In this document: piece by piece, positions 7,475 to 14,862 of the stretch
How the letters are laid out: each line of letters opens with the position of its first letter
Position numbering within the stretch: the first letter of the stretch is position 1
Assembly (NCBI GenBank): GCA_016839635.1
Contig: JAEOTV010000291.1
Span: forward strand, 1 to 27,316
Reading direction: 5' to 3'
DNA from: Promethearchaeota archaeon
Lineage (GTDB): Archaea; Asgardarchaeota; Lokiarchaeia; Sigynarchaeales; SOKP01
Length of the DNA: 27,316 nucleotides
Notes under the pieces: generated by a model
Database searches by the model: none
Told to the model about the DNA's origin: nothing
What the model saw: the letters and a program-made list of their open reading frames with translations, nothing else
Made by a program: the position numbers and the translations under genes

Positions 7475-8896
7475 TTGTACATTAAAAATAAATCTGAAAT
7501 CCTTAAACAAAAATTACCTAAAATTCAATTGAACTTAAGGCAAATTGGACTCCAAGCAATTTCAAAAGCAATCTCAGCGGTAAAACCCAAAAACTTAATG
7601 GAAAAATCAATTAGAGTACTTGAAAATAAATTGTTAATTCAAAATGATGAGTATGATCTACAAAAATTCAAGAAAATTTTCATTATTGGCGGTGGTAAGG
7701 CAACTGTTGAAATGGCATTGACATTTGAAAAAATTCTGTCAAATGCAAAGGATATCGATTATATGGGTATCATTAATGTACCTAAAGACCTTGAAAAACA
7801 GGATCTTTTCAAAAAAAGTAAAATCTCCATGAATTTTGCTTCTCATCCGATTCTTAATGAAATTGGGTATAAAGGAACTTTATCCATGATGGAAATTATA
7901 GAAGATTCAACTAAAAATGATCTTATTGTATGTTTAATATCCGGGGGAGGGTCTGCTTTACTTCCATTACCAAAAAAGGGTATCAAACTTGTAGATCTAC
8001 AAGAAATTAATTCTCTTCTTTTATCCTCAGGAGCATCAATTCACGAGATTAATACCATAAGAAAACATTTATCAGATTTTAAAGGTGGAAATTTAGCAAA
8101 AAAAATATATAATTCAAGTGGAGCTACATTAATTTCTTTAATTATTTCTGATGTTGTTGGAGATAATTTAGAGTCAATTGCATCTGGCCCTACTGTACCT
8201 GATAAAACAAATTTTAAAGATGCTTTTGAGATTTTAAAGAAATATGATCTTTTGGAAAAGACTCCTATTTCAATAAAAGAACATTTAGAAAAGGGATTAA
8301 CTGATAAATCTTTAGAAAATCCAAAACTAGATGATTTGTGTTTTGCAAATGTTTATAACTACTTAATTGGAAGTGTAAGCTCTGCTGCTCAAGAAGTTAA
8401 ACTTTTCTTAACAAATGAAGGATTTGAAGTCAAATATTTTTCTAATAATATAAGTGGTGAAGCAAAAGAATTTGGAAGAGGAATATATAATATTATTTCC
8501 AAATATGTTCAAGAAAATGTAGATCCAATCATGGACTTAAGAAAAGCATTAATTGGAACTGGTGAATTAACTGTTACTATCAGAGGTAAGGGAATTGGGG
8601 GAAGGAACCAAGAAATGTTGCTAAGTTTTCTAAAACATGTAAAAAGCAAAAAAATTGATTATAATTTTCTAATCATTAGTGTTAATCTGGATGGTATTGA
8701 GGGTAATAGTAAAGCGATGGGAGCATTAATTGACAATTCTGTAATTGAACAAGTCATTTCAAAAAATATGGATCCAGAGAAGTTCCTGTCCAATAATGAT
8801 TCAAATAGTTTCTTTAAAAAATTAGGTAATGAAATAATAAGTGGTCCAACCGGTTGTAATGTAAATGATTTAATACTGATTCTTATTTCAATATAA
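7475..8896 (+). CDS. Glycerate 2-kinase (GckA/MOFRL family)
   Basis: A 473-residue enzyme that phosphorylates D-glycerate to 2-phosphoglycerate, feeding into lower glycolysis; it is found in archaeal modified Entner-Doudoroff pathways and in serine or glycerate use. The N-terminal DUF4147 domain shows IIGGGKAT (about residue 71), LISGGGSALLPLP, NTIRKHLSDFKGG and DVVGDNLESIASGPTVPD. The C-terminal MOFRL domain shows GTGELTVTIRGKGIGGRNQE, NLDGIEGNSKAMGALID and ISGPTGCNVNDLILIL. All are classic signatures of the family and the length is normal. The start is TTG at 7475; no ATG precedes the first conserved segment. It stands alone, divergent from the longin-Arf gene, so no pathway operon is visible here. 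Confidence 0.95.
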   Translation: MYIKNKSEILKQKLPKIQLNLRQIGLQAISKAISAVKPKNLMEKSIRVLENKLLIQNDEYDLQKFKKIFIIGGGKATVEMALTFEKILSNAKDIDYMGIINVPKDLEKQDLFKKSKISMNFASHPILNEIGYKGTLSMMEIIEDSTKNDLIVCLISGGGSALLPLPKKGIKLVDLQEINSLLLSSGASIHEINTIRKHLSDFKGGNLAKKIYNSSGATLISLIISDVVGDNLESIASGPTVPDKTNFKDAFEILKKYDLLEKTPISIKEHLEKGLTDKSLENPKLDDLCFANVYNYLIGSVSSAAQEVKLFLTNEGFEVKYFSNNISGEAKEFGRGIYNIISKYVQENVDPIMDLRKALIGTGELTVTIRGKGIGGRNQEMLLSFLKHVKSKKIDYNFLIISVNLDGIEGNSKAMGALIDNSVIEQVISKNMDPEKFLSNNDSNSFFKKLGNEIISGPTGCNVNDLILILISI

Positions 8897-8932
8897 ATTT
8901 AAATAATTAAGTGTATACTAAAGTTAGCGAAG

Positions 8933-9091
8933 ATGACTGGAGTTATAATTTGCCCTTTGTGTGGTTTTAGTTTCAGGTACTCCAACTCTAAAACAGAAAA
9001 GGACAAAATTAAATGTCCTATGTGTGGTTTTGAATTTGGAAATCCTCAAATTTCTCCTTTTACTCCAAAAGATTTTAATAAGAAATTCTAG
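8933..9091 (+). CDS. 52-residue two-CPxCGF zinc-ribbon protein
   Basis: A very small gene with ATG at 8933 and TAG at 9089-9091. The product begins MTGVIICPLCGFSF and has a second knuckle IKCPMCGFEF about 20 residues later, so four cysteines (7, 10, 28, 31) form a treble-knuckle zinc ribbon. The tail (NPQISPFTPKDFNKKF) is polar. It lies 36 nt after the glycerate kinase stop on the same strand. No strong Shine-Dalgarno is seen. Such mini zinc ribbons in archaea are often nucleic-acid or protein-interaction modules; no specific role can be given. The paired CPxCG knuckles at the right spacing make a chance ORF unlikely. Confidence 0.75.
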   Translation: MTGVIICPLCGFSFRYSNSKTEKDKIKCPMCGFEFGNPQISPFTPKDFNKKF

Positions 9092-9288
9092 TGAATTTGA
9101 TTTCATAAATTAAATTTGAGTGAAGAAATTAGACTGAATTATAATTCGATAAAATCCTTTAACAAAATAATAATTTCTATATTGGTAAATTTTTTAAAGA
9201 TTGAAGTTGAAATTAGATCACCGATTAATTTTTATTAATTGATAAATAATTTTCAATTTAATACAAAACAAATTCATGGTAAAATACA

Positions 9289-11454
9289 ATGGCTAAAAAA
9301 GATAAGAAAAAAAAACCATCAGCGCGAACATCACGAATGGGCTATGATAAATCAGAAGCTGATGAAGAACTCGTAGCTGAAGCATTGAAACGAAAAGATA
9401 TGGATACGGGACGTGTTGAATTACTTGATAGAGATACTTCTACACCAGTTATAGAGACATATGATGAAGATACTGGAAAACTCGAGGGAAGTATCGTTTT
9501 AAAAGATCGTAATCGAGAAGGTTTACTAGCTTTAGTGAAAATAATTGAAACAGTAGATGTCGAACAGGATCATGATGCTAACATTAAATCATTTTCCCAT
9601 AGTGGCAAATTTAACATTGAAAATCCTAGTTCTGTTGATAGATTATGGGATATAGATGTTTCTCTAGAAAATATTGGAAGTACTGATTTGAAATCTAAGG
9701 ATATTTCAATAAGAGAATTAGGGACTGAATCACCAGATAATGTTGACTCAAGAGATTTTAAAATAACAAAGGATATAAAAAATTTATTGCTTGTTAAAGA
9801 ATTTATAAGTACTCTCCCTAATGCTGATGATGTTCTGAATATTAATGATATTGAAAAAGAGTTATTAAAATCAAAGGATAAAACGAGTGAAGTCTCTTCT
9901 AAACCACCATCAAAACCAAAATTTGATGAGGAAGAGGATGAGGATGAGGAAGAAGAGGAAGAGCTAGAAGCAGAAGGTGAAACTTGGGGTGATGGAGGTA
10001 CTCTTGTTGAAACGGGCTTAGAATCATTTGGAATCTCAATTGATAAAGATAATGCTGTAACTTTTGCTATAGCAATTAGAAGTTTGTTTGATAAACCAGT
10101 TACAAACATTAAAGTCGTTAAAAATATTCCTGATGATTATACGAACCCCGTAGTTACGGATACTACCGAAGGTAGGGCTGAAATTGAAGGTAATAAAATA
10201 ATATGGACAATTGATAAATTACCACCTGAATATACCATTATGTGTAAATTCAAATGCAATATTATGGTAACTGATATTGCTAAAAGAAGAACAGGATCAT
10301 TAGAAGTTACTTATCAGGCAGCATCTTCCTATGCTGAAGGATTAGCTATAGAAAAATTTGATGCTTATACAAGAAACAAATTTTATGTGGATACAGTTGA
10401 AAGGGATGAAGAACCGGGTATTTTTGATTGTAAGCTTGTATTTGATAATTCATCCGAATTTATCATACAACTTTTCAACGCAGATGTATATTCCCCAGAA
10501 GATGAAACAAAGAAATTTGTAGATATTGATCCCAATGACGTCCCAATGTTACCTAGTGGTGCACAATGGCATTCAACAAAATGGCAATATGAGAGCGATG
10601 AATATCCAACTTTTAGAAAGAAACTGGAGTTTAGAGTAATGCCAGATTTCCAAACAATTGTTAATGGAACTATGGCACTCTCGGATGTTATATTAGAGAT
10701 TGGTAGTATCTCTGGAGTAATGTCTTATAACTTAACTGAAGTTCCAACTTATCGAGCAAAAGATGTTATTGCTTCCATTAAAATGGTTAATAACGGTTCA
10801 GCGCCACTTGACGAGGTTACAATCATTCAGCAACACTTCTCTGATGAATACCAACCTCCAAAAGCAGATGAAATTAAATTAATGTGGGATGGTGAAGAAG
10901 TCGAGGTTTCTGCTGGAGCTGTAAGTTTCGAAGATAAAGTTTTCAAAATTGATCTCAGAGATTTGAAAGACAGCAGTACCGGTATGTTTAAACCAGACTC
11001 AGCCTTAGAGTTTGAATATCCTATTCACTGTGAAAACCCTGCACGCGAATCTACTTTTGAATCTGAAATAATATATCTCGCAAACACTTTTCCAGTAAGT
11101 CAAGAGTTAGAGTTCAAACCAGAGGTCCCAGTAATAGAAGCAATGCACATCAGAAGAAAGTTCAGAATTGGAAAAGAAGTAGTCCCTGTAGGAGATTTAG
11201 GCAATTACAGAATTATGCTAAGTCTTGAAAATATCGGAGAATCTAAATTACATAATCTGATTATTTTAGATAAAGTCCCAGATTCGTTCGAATATGGTTC
11301 TTATTCCATGACTCCAGAAATTACAGATGAAGTAGGGCAAGATACATTAAAGTGGGATATCGAACTTTTAGATGTGGGAGAAAAATTAGAAATCACTTAT
11401 GAAATAACAGGTACAGGAAAATATAGTCCATCTGATGCTCAATTAGCGCTTTAA
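9289..11454 (+). CDS. Acidic cytosolic protein with tandem beta-sandwich (DUF11/COG1361-like) domains
   Basis: A 721-residue protein starting at ATG with a lysine-rich tail (MAKKDKKKKPSARTS), not a signal peptide. It contains several beta-rich repeats with a shared motif of strand, N-(I/N)-G, then L-x-x-(I/V): WDIDVSLENIGSTDLKSKD (about 120-138), VTFAIAIRSLFDKPVTNIKV (257-276), VIASIKMVNNGSAPLDEV (493-510) and YRIMLSLENIGESKLHNL (640-657). Segments such as VPDSFEY and LKWDIELLDVGEKLEITYEI (about 663-707) are typical of DUF11/COG1361 beta-sandwich modules, normally found on secreted surface proteins. A run of almost pure Glu/Asp (213-230) splits the first domain from the rest. The gene is followed by an oligo-T terminator and then, 136 nt on, the beta-propeller gene in the same direction. 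Function unknown; a scaffold or coat-like role is speculation. Confidence 0.8.
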   Translation: MAKKDKKKKPSARTSRMGYDKSEADEELVAEALKRKDMDTGRVELLDRDTSTPVIETYDEDTGKLEGSIVLKDRNREGLLALVKIIETVDVEQDHDANIKSFSHSGKFNIENPSSVDRLWDIDVSLENIGSTDLKSKDISIRELGTESPDNVDSRDFKITKDIKNLLLVKEFISTLPNADDVLNINDIEKELLKSKDKTSEVSSKPPSKPKFDEEEDEDEEEEEELEAEGETWGDGGTLVETGLESFGISIDKDNAVTFAIAIRSLFDKPVTNIKVVKNIPDDYTNPVVTDTTEGRAEIEGNKIIWTIDKLPPEYTIMCKFKCNIMVTDIAKRRTGSLEVTYQAASSYAEGLAIEKFDAYTRNKFYVDTVERDEEPGIFDCKLVFDNSSEFIIQLFNADVYSPEDETKKFVDIDPNDVPMLPSGAQWHSTKWQYESDEYPTFRKKLEFRVMPDFQTIVNGTMALSDVILEIGSISGVMSYNLTEVPTYRAKDVIASIKMVNNGSAPLDEVTIIQQHFSDEYQPPKADEIKLMWDGEEVEVSAGAVSFEDKVFKIDLRDLKDSSTGMFKPDSALEFEYPIHCENPARESTFESEIIYLANTFPVSQELEFKPEVPVIEAMHIRRKFRIGKEVVPVGDLGNYRIMLSLENIGESKLHNLIILDKVPDSFEYGSYSMTPEITDEVGQDTLKWDIELLDVGEKLEITYEITGTGKYSPSDAQLAL

Positions 11455-11467
11455 TCTTAATAAAGCA

Positions 11468-11494
11468 TTTTTTATTTTTTTTATTTTTTATATT
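11468..11494 (+). terminator. Oligo-T terminator after the beta-sandwich gene
   Basis: Several T runs (T6, T8, T6) start 14 nt after the TAA stop, the typical form of archaeal intrinsic terminators on the coding strand. It suggests that the propeller gene downstream has its own promoter. Confidence 0.5.
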
Positions 11495-11590
11495 TACAAT
11501 AATAGTTTAATAACACCTTAAGGATAATTATTAAATGAATAAATAACGAAGTTTAATTTAATTACTACTTTTAATAAGTCTTGAGAAATA

Positions 11591-13276
11591 ATGTTAAGAA
11601 AACGTTATCAACTGAATTGGATGTTTGAATGTCCAGATGCGGTATTAACTTGCTCAGTTTTGAAATGTCGCGATAAAGAAGGTAATGACCGTAACTTTCT
11701 AGTTTTTGGGGGGCATGATAAAACTCTTTATTTGATGGACGAAGAGATGAACATTATTGATGATAGAGCATTTGATGGATGGTGTAGATGCAGTTATTCA
11801 ATAGATATTGACGGAAATGGATGCGATGAAATATTAGTAGGCGCTGGTGATGGTAATTTCATGGTTTTGAAATTAAATATCGAAAAGAAAAAACTCACAG
11901 GTTTAATGCGGTATAAGGCCTCAAAGAGGATTAATTGCTGCGTTGCTGGAGATTTCACGCGAGATGGGAATATTGAATTGATCTTTGGAAGTGATGATAA
12001 ATCTCTCAAAATTTTCGATGATATTAAAGCAAAAGACCCCAAATTTATGTTGTATTATGATTCTTGGGTCACAGCTTGCACATTAGGTTTCTTAAAATTA
12101 CCCGATAATGAGGATCCTATATTTGGACTATTAGTTGGCACAAAAAATGGATTAGTTCAATTAGTTCAATTTCAGGATAAGATGCTAGACATTATATGGC
12201 AGAATAATTTTTCCACTCAGATCAATGATATCAAAGTTGGAGATGTAACAAATGATGGATTAAATGAAATTCTACTAAGTACTGATGACTCTTTTATTAA
12301 AATCTTAAATAGTGAAGGAGAACCCATTAAGGAGATTAATACTGAAGAAGGGCGTCCAATTTCATTATTAATTGAAGATATCGATGGTGATAACGCAAAA
12401 GAAATTGTTGCAGGATGTGCAGATGGTTCTCTTAAAGTCTTTCATAATCCTACTTTAGATTCACAAGAATTCGAATTAAAATGGAAAACTAAAGTATCTA
12501 CATCTATTAAAAATGTTTGTTATCTCACTGGAGAAGATAAAAATGTTAAGCATATTGTATTTGGAGGGTATGATCGCAAGATTAGAAATGTCACTGATTT
12601 TGAATGGGGCCATAAAGAATCACTTATAATTCCTCAAAAAATTAAAATAGATGAAATAAAGGAGAGTAAAAAAACCGATTTAGTTAATGAAATTGCGAAA
12701 ATAAAGGATTTTCCAACAAATATAAGAGAACATATCTTCAAATTTCTACAGGAGCAGGGGTATTTAAAAGACTTAATGAATGAATTATCAAAATTAAGCT
12801 ATTCTGAGGACGAGATATTAGAAGAATTCGCACTTTTAAAGACACAGAAATCAGTTGTTTATGAGAAAATGACATACCCTGTATGGAGTTTACCTAGTGA
12901 AGAATTTGAGAAGGAAATGCCTGAGGAGGCTAAAGCTGAAATCTCCGTTGAAGAACAGCCAAAACCTAAGGTACAACCATTAGTTATTGAAGAATCTGTT
13001 ACACCTAAAAAAGAAAAATTACGAGCAGCTTTAGAAAGTGAACCTAAAACAAAAGTAGCCAAAGAAAAAGCAAGTGCGGGAGGATCACTGGGAGATATAA
13101 TTATTGCCTATTTAAAGGAGCAGACATTGGTCACAACAAAAGCACAATTCGTTAATGATATTAAAAATAAAGGTTTTTCTAATAGCCAGATTGAAAAAGA
13201 GATAAATGAATTGAAGGAACAAGGTAAAATTCAATATTCACGAGCTAAACCAAAAGGATGGAGTTTAGCTGAATAA
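11591..13276 (+). CDS. Cytosolic FG-GAP-type beta-propeller with two C-terminal winged-helix-like repeats
   Basis: A 561-residue protein, ATG start, no signal peptide. Residues 1-345 form a beta-propeller whose blades carry D-x-D-G-x-x-(D/E)-(I/L) loops as in FG-GAP/VCBS repeats: IDIDGNGCDEILVGAGDG (71-88), GDFTRDGNIELIFGSDDK (120-137), GDVTNDGLNEILLSTDD (217-233) and EDIDGDNAKEIVAGCADG (262-279), plus degenerate blades. Residues 380-434 and 503-560 are duplicates of each other: both run I-x-x-(F/Y)-L-x-EQ, then SxxxI-x-x-E-x-x-x-LK-x-Q/EQ, a Y, and end in WSL; this is a winged-helix pattern. A Glu/Lys/Pro-rich linker (435-495) joins them. No enzyme motif is seen. FG-GAP propellers are mostly extracellular, but eukaryotic ITFG2 is a cytosolic example acting in a Rag-GTPase regulator. 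It converges head-on with the longin-like gene, whose stop is directly adjacent. Confidence 0.82.
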   Translation: MLRKRYQLNWMFECPDAVLTCSVLKCRDKEGNDRNFLVFGGHDKTLYLMDEEMNIIDDRAFDGWCRCSYSIDIDGNGCDEILVGAGDGNFMVLKLNIEKKKLTGLMRYKASKRINCCVAGDFTRDGNIELIFGSDDKSLKIFDDIKAKDPKFMLYYDSWVTACTLGFLKLPDNEDPIFGLLVGTKNGLVQLVQFQDKMLDIIWQNNFSTQINDIKVGDVTNDGLNEILLSTDDSFIKILNSEGEPIKEINTEEGRPISLLIEDIDGDNAKEIVAGCADGSLKVFHNPTLDSQEFELKWKTKVSTSIKNVCYLTGEDKNVKHIVFGGYDRKIRNVTDFEWGHKESLIIPQKIKIDEIKESKKTDLVNEIAKIKDFPTNIREHIFKFLQEQGYLKDLMNELSKLSYSEDEILEEFALLKTQKSVVYEKMTYPVWSLPSEEFEKEMPEEAKAEISVEEQPKPKVQPLVIEESVTPKKEKLRAALESEPKTKVAKEKASAGGSLGDIIIAYLKEQTLVTTKAQFVNDIKNKGFSNSQIEKEINELKEQGKIQYSRAKPKGWSLAE

Positions 13277-13723
13277 TTATTCTTGAGTCTTCTTTATAAA
13301 AAATTCTTCTATTGTTTCTTGAAACGGCTCAAATTGATTTAATTCTGTGAAATCTTTTTTCTCATATTTTTGAATAAATAATTGTAGTACCGGTTCTACC
13401 CTTTCGAAAAATTTTCTAACAAGTTTATCTGATTTTTTTTTTGATTTATCAACTAATCCATATAAAATTATTGGTTCTTTAACACGATTATCTCCTGATT
13501 GGATTTCAGCTATCTTAAAGATAAACAAGATATTTCCTGATTCCAAATATTCCATTGAATTATTTTTAAATGCAGTATCAACAAATGTATTGATTGCCGA
13601 AATAAATGCTCCTCTAAGATCCTTATTTATACCACTTTCTTTTTGAGCTGGAATTTCTTTCATTATATGACTCACTAGGACAAATCCCCGAAATACAAAA
13701 CCTAATTCGTAAAGTTCCTTCAA
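13277..13723 (-). CDS. Free-standing longin-like domain protein (candidate)
   Basis: A 148-residue hypothetical protein with a TTG start at 13723; no in-frame ATG precedes the first predicted strand. The element order fits a longin/profilin-like fold: hairpin LGFVFRGFVLVSHIM, helix DLRGAFISAINTFVDTAF, strands SMEYLESGNILFIFKI and EPIILYGLVD, and a long helix KLVRKFFERVEPVLQLFIQKY. The same order and similar hydrophobic spacing are found in residues 1-105 of the longin-Arf GTPase at 5896-7251. No catalytic motif, signal peptide or membrane helix is visible. Its stop abuts the stop of the beta-propeller gene. If the fold is right, it would be a partner or regulator of a small GTPase; a Roadblock/LC7-type fold is the main alternative. 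Confidence 0.62.
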   Translation of the reverse strand: MKELYELGFVFRGFVLVSHIMKEIPAQKESGINKDLRGAFISAINTFVDTAFKNNSMEYLESGNILFIFKIAEIQSGDNRVKEPIILYGLVDKSKKKSDKLVRKFFERVEPVLQLFIQKYEKKDFTELNQFEPFQETIEEFFIKKTQE

Positions 13724-14064
13724 TTTAGATTCAAAGAATTTAATTAATAATTATTTTTCTAATAATAGTTGTTAAAAAATTAATATTTATTTTCGTATTT
13801 ATTTTTAGACTAAATCCTTAAATTCTATTAAAAAGAACGAGTTATAAAATGATGCTAAACCTTAAAAAAAAAATAAGATGAAAAAACTGAAGAAGGAAAA
13901 TTACACAAAAAGATTTAGAACATAAATGGAAATAAATTATTGTGAAAATAATCTCTAAATACAAATTTTTTAATTTTTTGAAATTATAAGTTTTTTATAC
14001 TAATATTGGTTTATTACAATTATTCAAAAAAAAATATTGATTAATAAGGTTAGGGATTAATTTT
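13724..14064. other. Intergenic stretch without a recognisable gene
   Basis: A 341-bp very AT-rich region between the longin-like gene (minus) and the zinc-finger gene (plus), so it must hold the promoters of both. It contains long A runs (about 13864-13873) and T runs but no ORF longer than about 15 codons with coding character, and no tRNA. A weak box C/D-like pattern near 13850 was considered and not accepted. Confidence 0.6.
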
Positions 14065-14307
14065 ATGAATGAAGCAGAGTCTCGTTTTTGCCCTTATTGT
14101 GGAATCGAGTTAGAACACCCGTACTGGGCTCATATCCAAGCAGAACATCCAGATAAATATACCCAAAAGGAAACTTGGATTAAATTATGGCAAGATTATC
14201 GAGGTTTAGGTATGGATGAAGAAACATCTTTAATGGTAATATCAGAACTATTCAATGCAACTCAAGAAGAAATCAAATCTTTCTTAGAAAATGCTAAAGC
14301 TCTATAA
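14065..14307 (+). CDS. Small C2H2-type zinc-finger protein
   Basis: An 80-residue protein with ATG start and AAGGTTAGGG upstream as a weak ribosome-binding site. The N-terminus carries a C-x2-C-x10-H-x4-H finger (Cys9, Cys12, His23, His28 in FCPYCGIELEHPYWAHIQAEHP). Residues 38-80 are helical (ETWIKLWQDYRGLG, ETSLMVISELFN, QEEIKSFLENAKAL) and could form a small three-helix bundle. No enzymatic feature is seen. It is probably a DNA-, RNA- or protein-binding factor, but there is no specific evidence. It converges with the acidic helical protein at 14390-14686. Confidence 0.75.
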   Translation: MNEAESRFCPYCGIELEHPYWAHIQAEHPDKYTQKETWIKLWQDYRGLGMDEETSLMVISELFNATQEEIKSFLENAKAL

Positions 14308-14389
14308 TTGTGGTTTGTGAAAAATTATTTTAAAATTAAAATAAATAAAGAAATAGTTTAAATTTAAATCACAAAATGTAAATTTCGGG

Positions 14390-14686
14390 TTAAAATTCTT
14401 CTTCTTCAGCGTCTTCTTTTAAGAGTCCTGCCTGTTTTAGAATATCTTCAATACTATCACGAGCTTTAATAACTTGTTCATTCTCGTTTAACTTAAGTTT
14501 TTCAATAGCATCATCACTGAATTCCATTATTTTCTTAATGGCTTCAGAAGAAAAATCTTTAATTTTTTCAGAGGTTTCCTCGATGAAGTCTTTTCCAGAT
14601 TCACCAAAAACATTACCAAAGAAATCGGTAAAAGATTTATTCAGTTTTTCTATGAAGTTTTCTTTTTCTTCTCCTTCATCATTCAT
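14390..14686 (-). CDS. Small acidic, highly helical protein
   Basis: A 98-residue hypothetical protein with ATG start. The composition is Glu/Lys/Asp-rich with regularly spaced Phe, Ile and Leu. Its repeats of about 11 residues (FIEKLNKSFTDFFGNVFGE, FIEETSEKIKDFSSEA, IKKIMEFSDDAIEKLKL) suggest a long amphipathic helix, as in apolipoprotein-like or lipid- or protein-surface-binding helices. It ends in an acidic tail (EDAEEEEF). There is no signal peptide, transmembrane segment or cysteine. I do not recognise a family. Expression is plausible because start, length and composition are coherent, but the function is unknown. Confidence 0.6.
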   Translation of the reverse strand: MNDEGEEKENFIEKLNKSFTDFFGNVFGESGKDFIEETSEKIKDFSSEAIKKIMEFSDDAIEKLKLNENEQVIKARDSIEDILKQAGLLKEDAEEEEF

Positions 14687-14862
14687 TTTATTTCACTAAT
14701 TTTTAATGTTTATTATAGTAATTTTTTAAAATATTAAAATCCATACTTCTTTTTGTTTTTTACTTCATCTATTTTAGTTATTTTTGGTTTCCATAAGAAA
14801 AGTAAGAAAAGTCTTAGTAGAATTTAAACAAACCGACGTTGATTTTTATGGATTTAAAAATA

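Noticed and set aside
8924..9106. Minus-strand frame of 60 codons
   Set aside because: The plus strand of the same segment encodes the cysteine-patterned zinc ribbon, which is far more convincing.
9570..10109. Minus-strand frame of 179 codons with a poly-serine run
   Set aside because: The serine run is simply the reverse reading of the GAA/GAG/GAT acidic stretch of the 721-aa protein.
13845..13905. Box C/D sRNA candidate (ATGATGC followed by CTGA about 36 nt later)
   Set aside because: The C box has a mismatch, no convincing D'/C' pair or terminal stem exists, and the surrounding sequence is low-complexity A-rich DNA.
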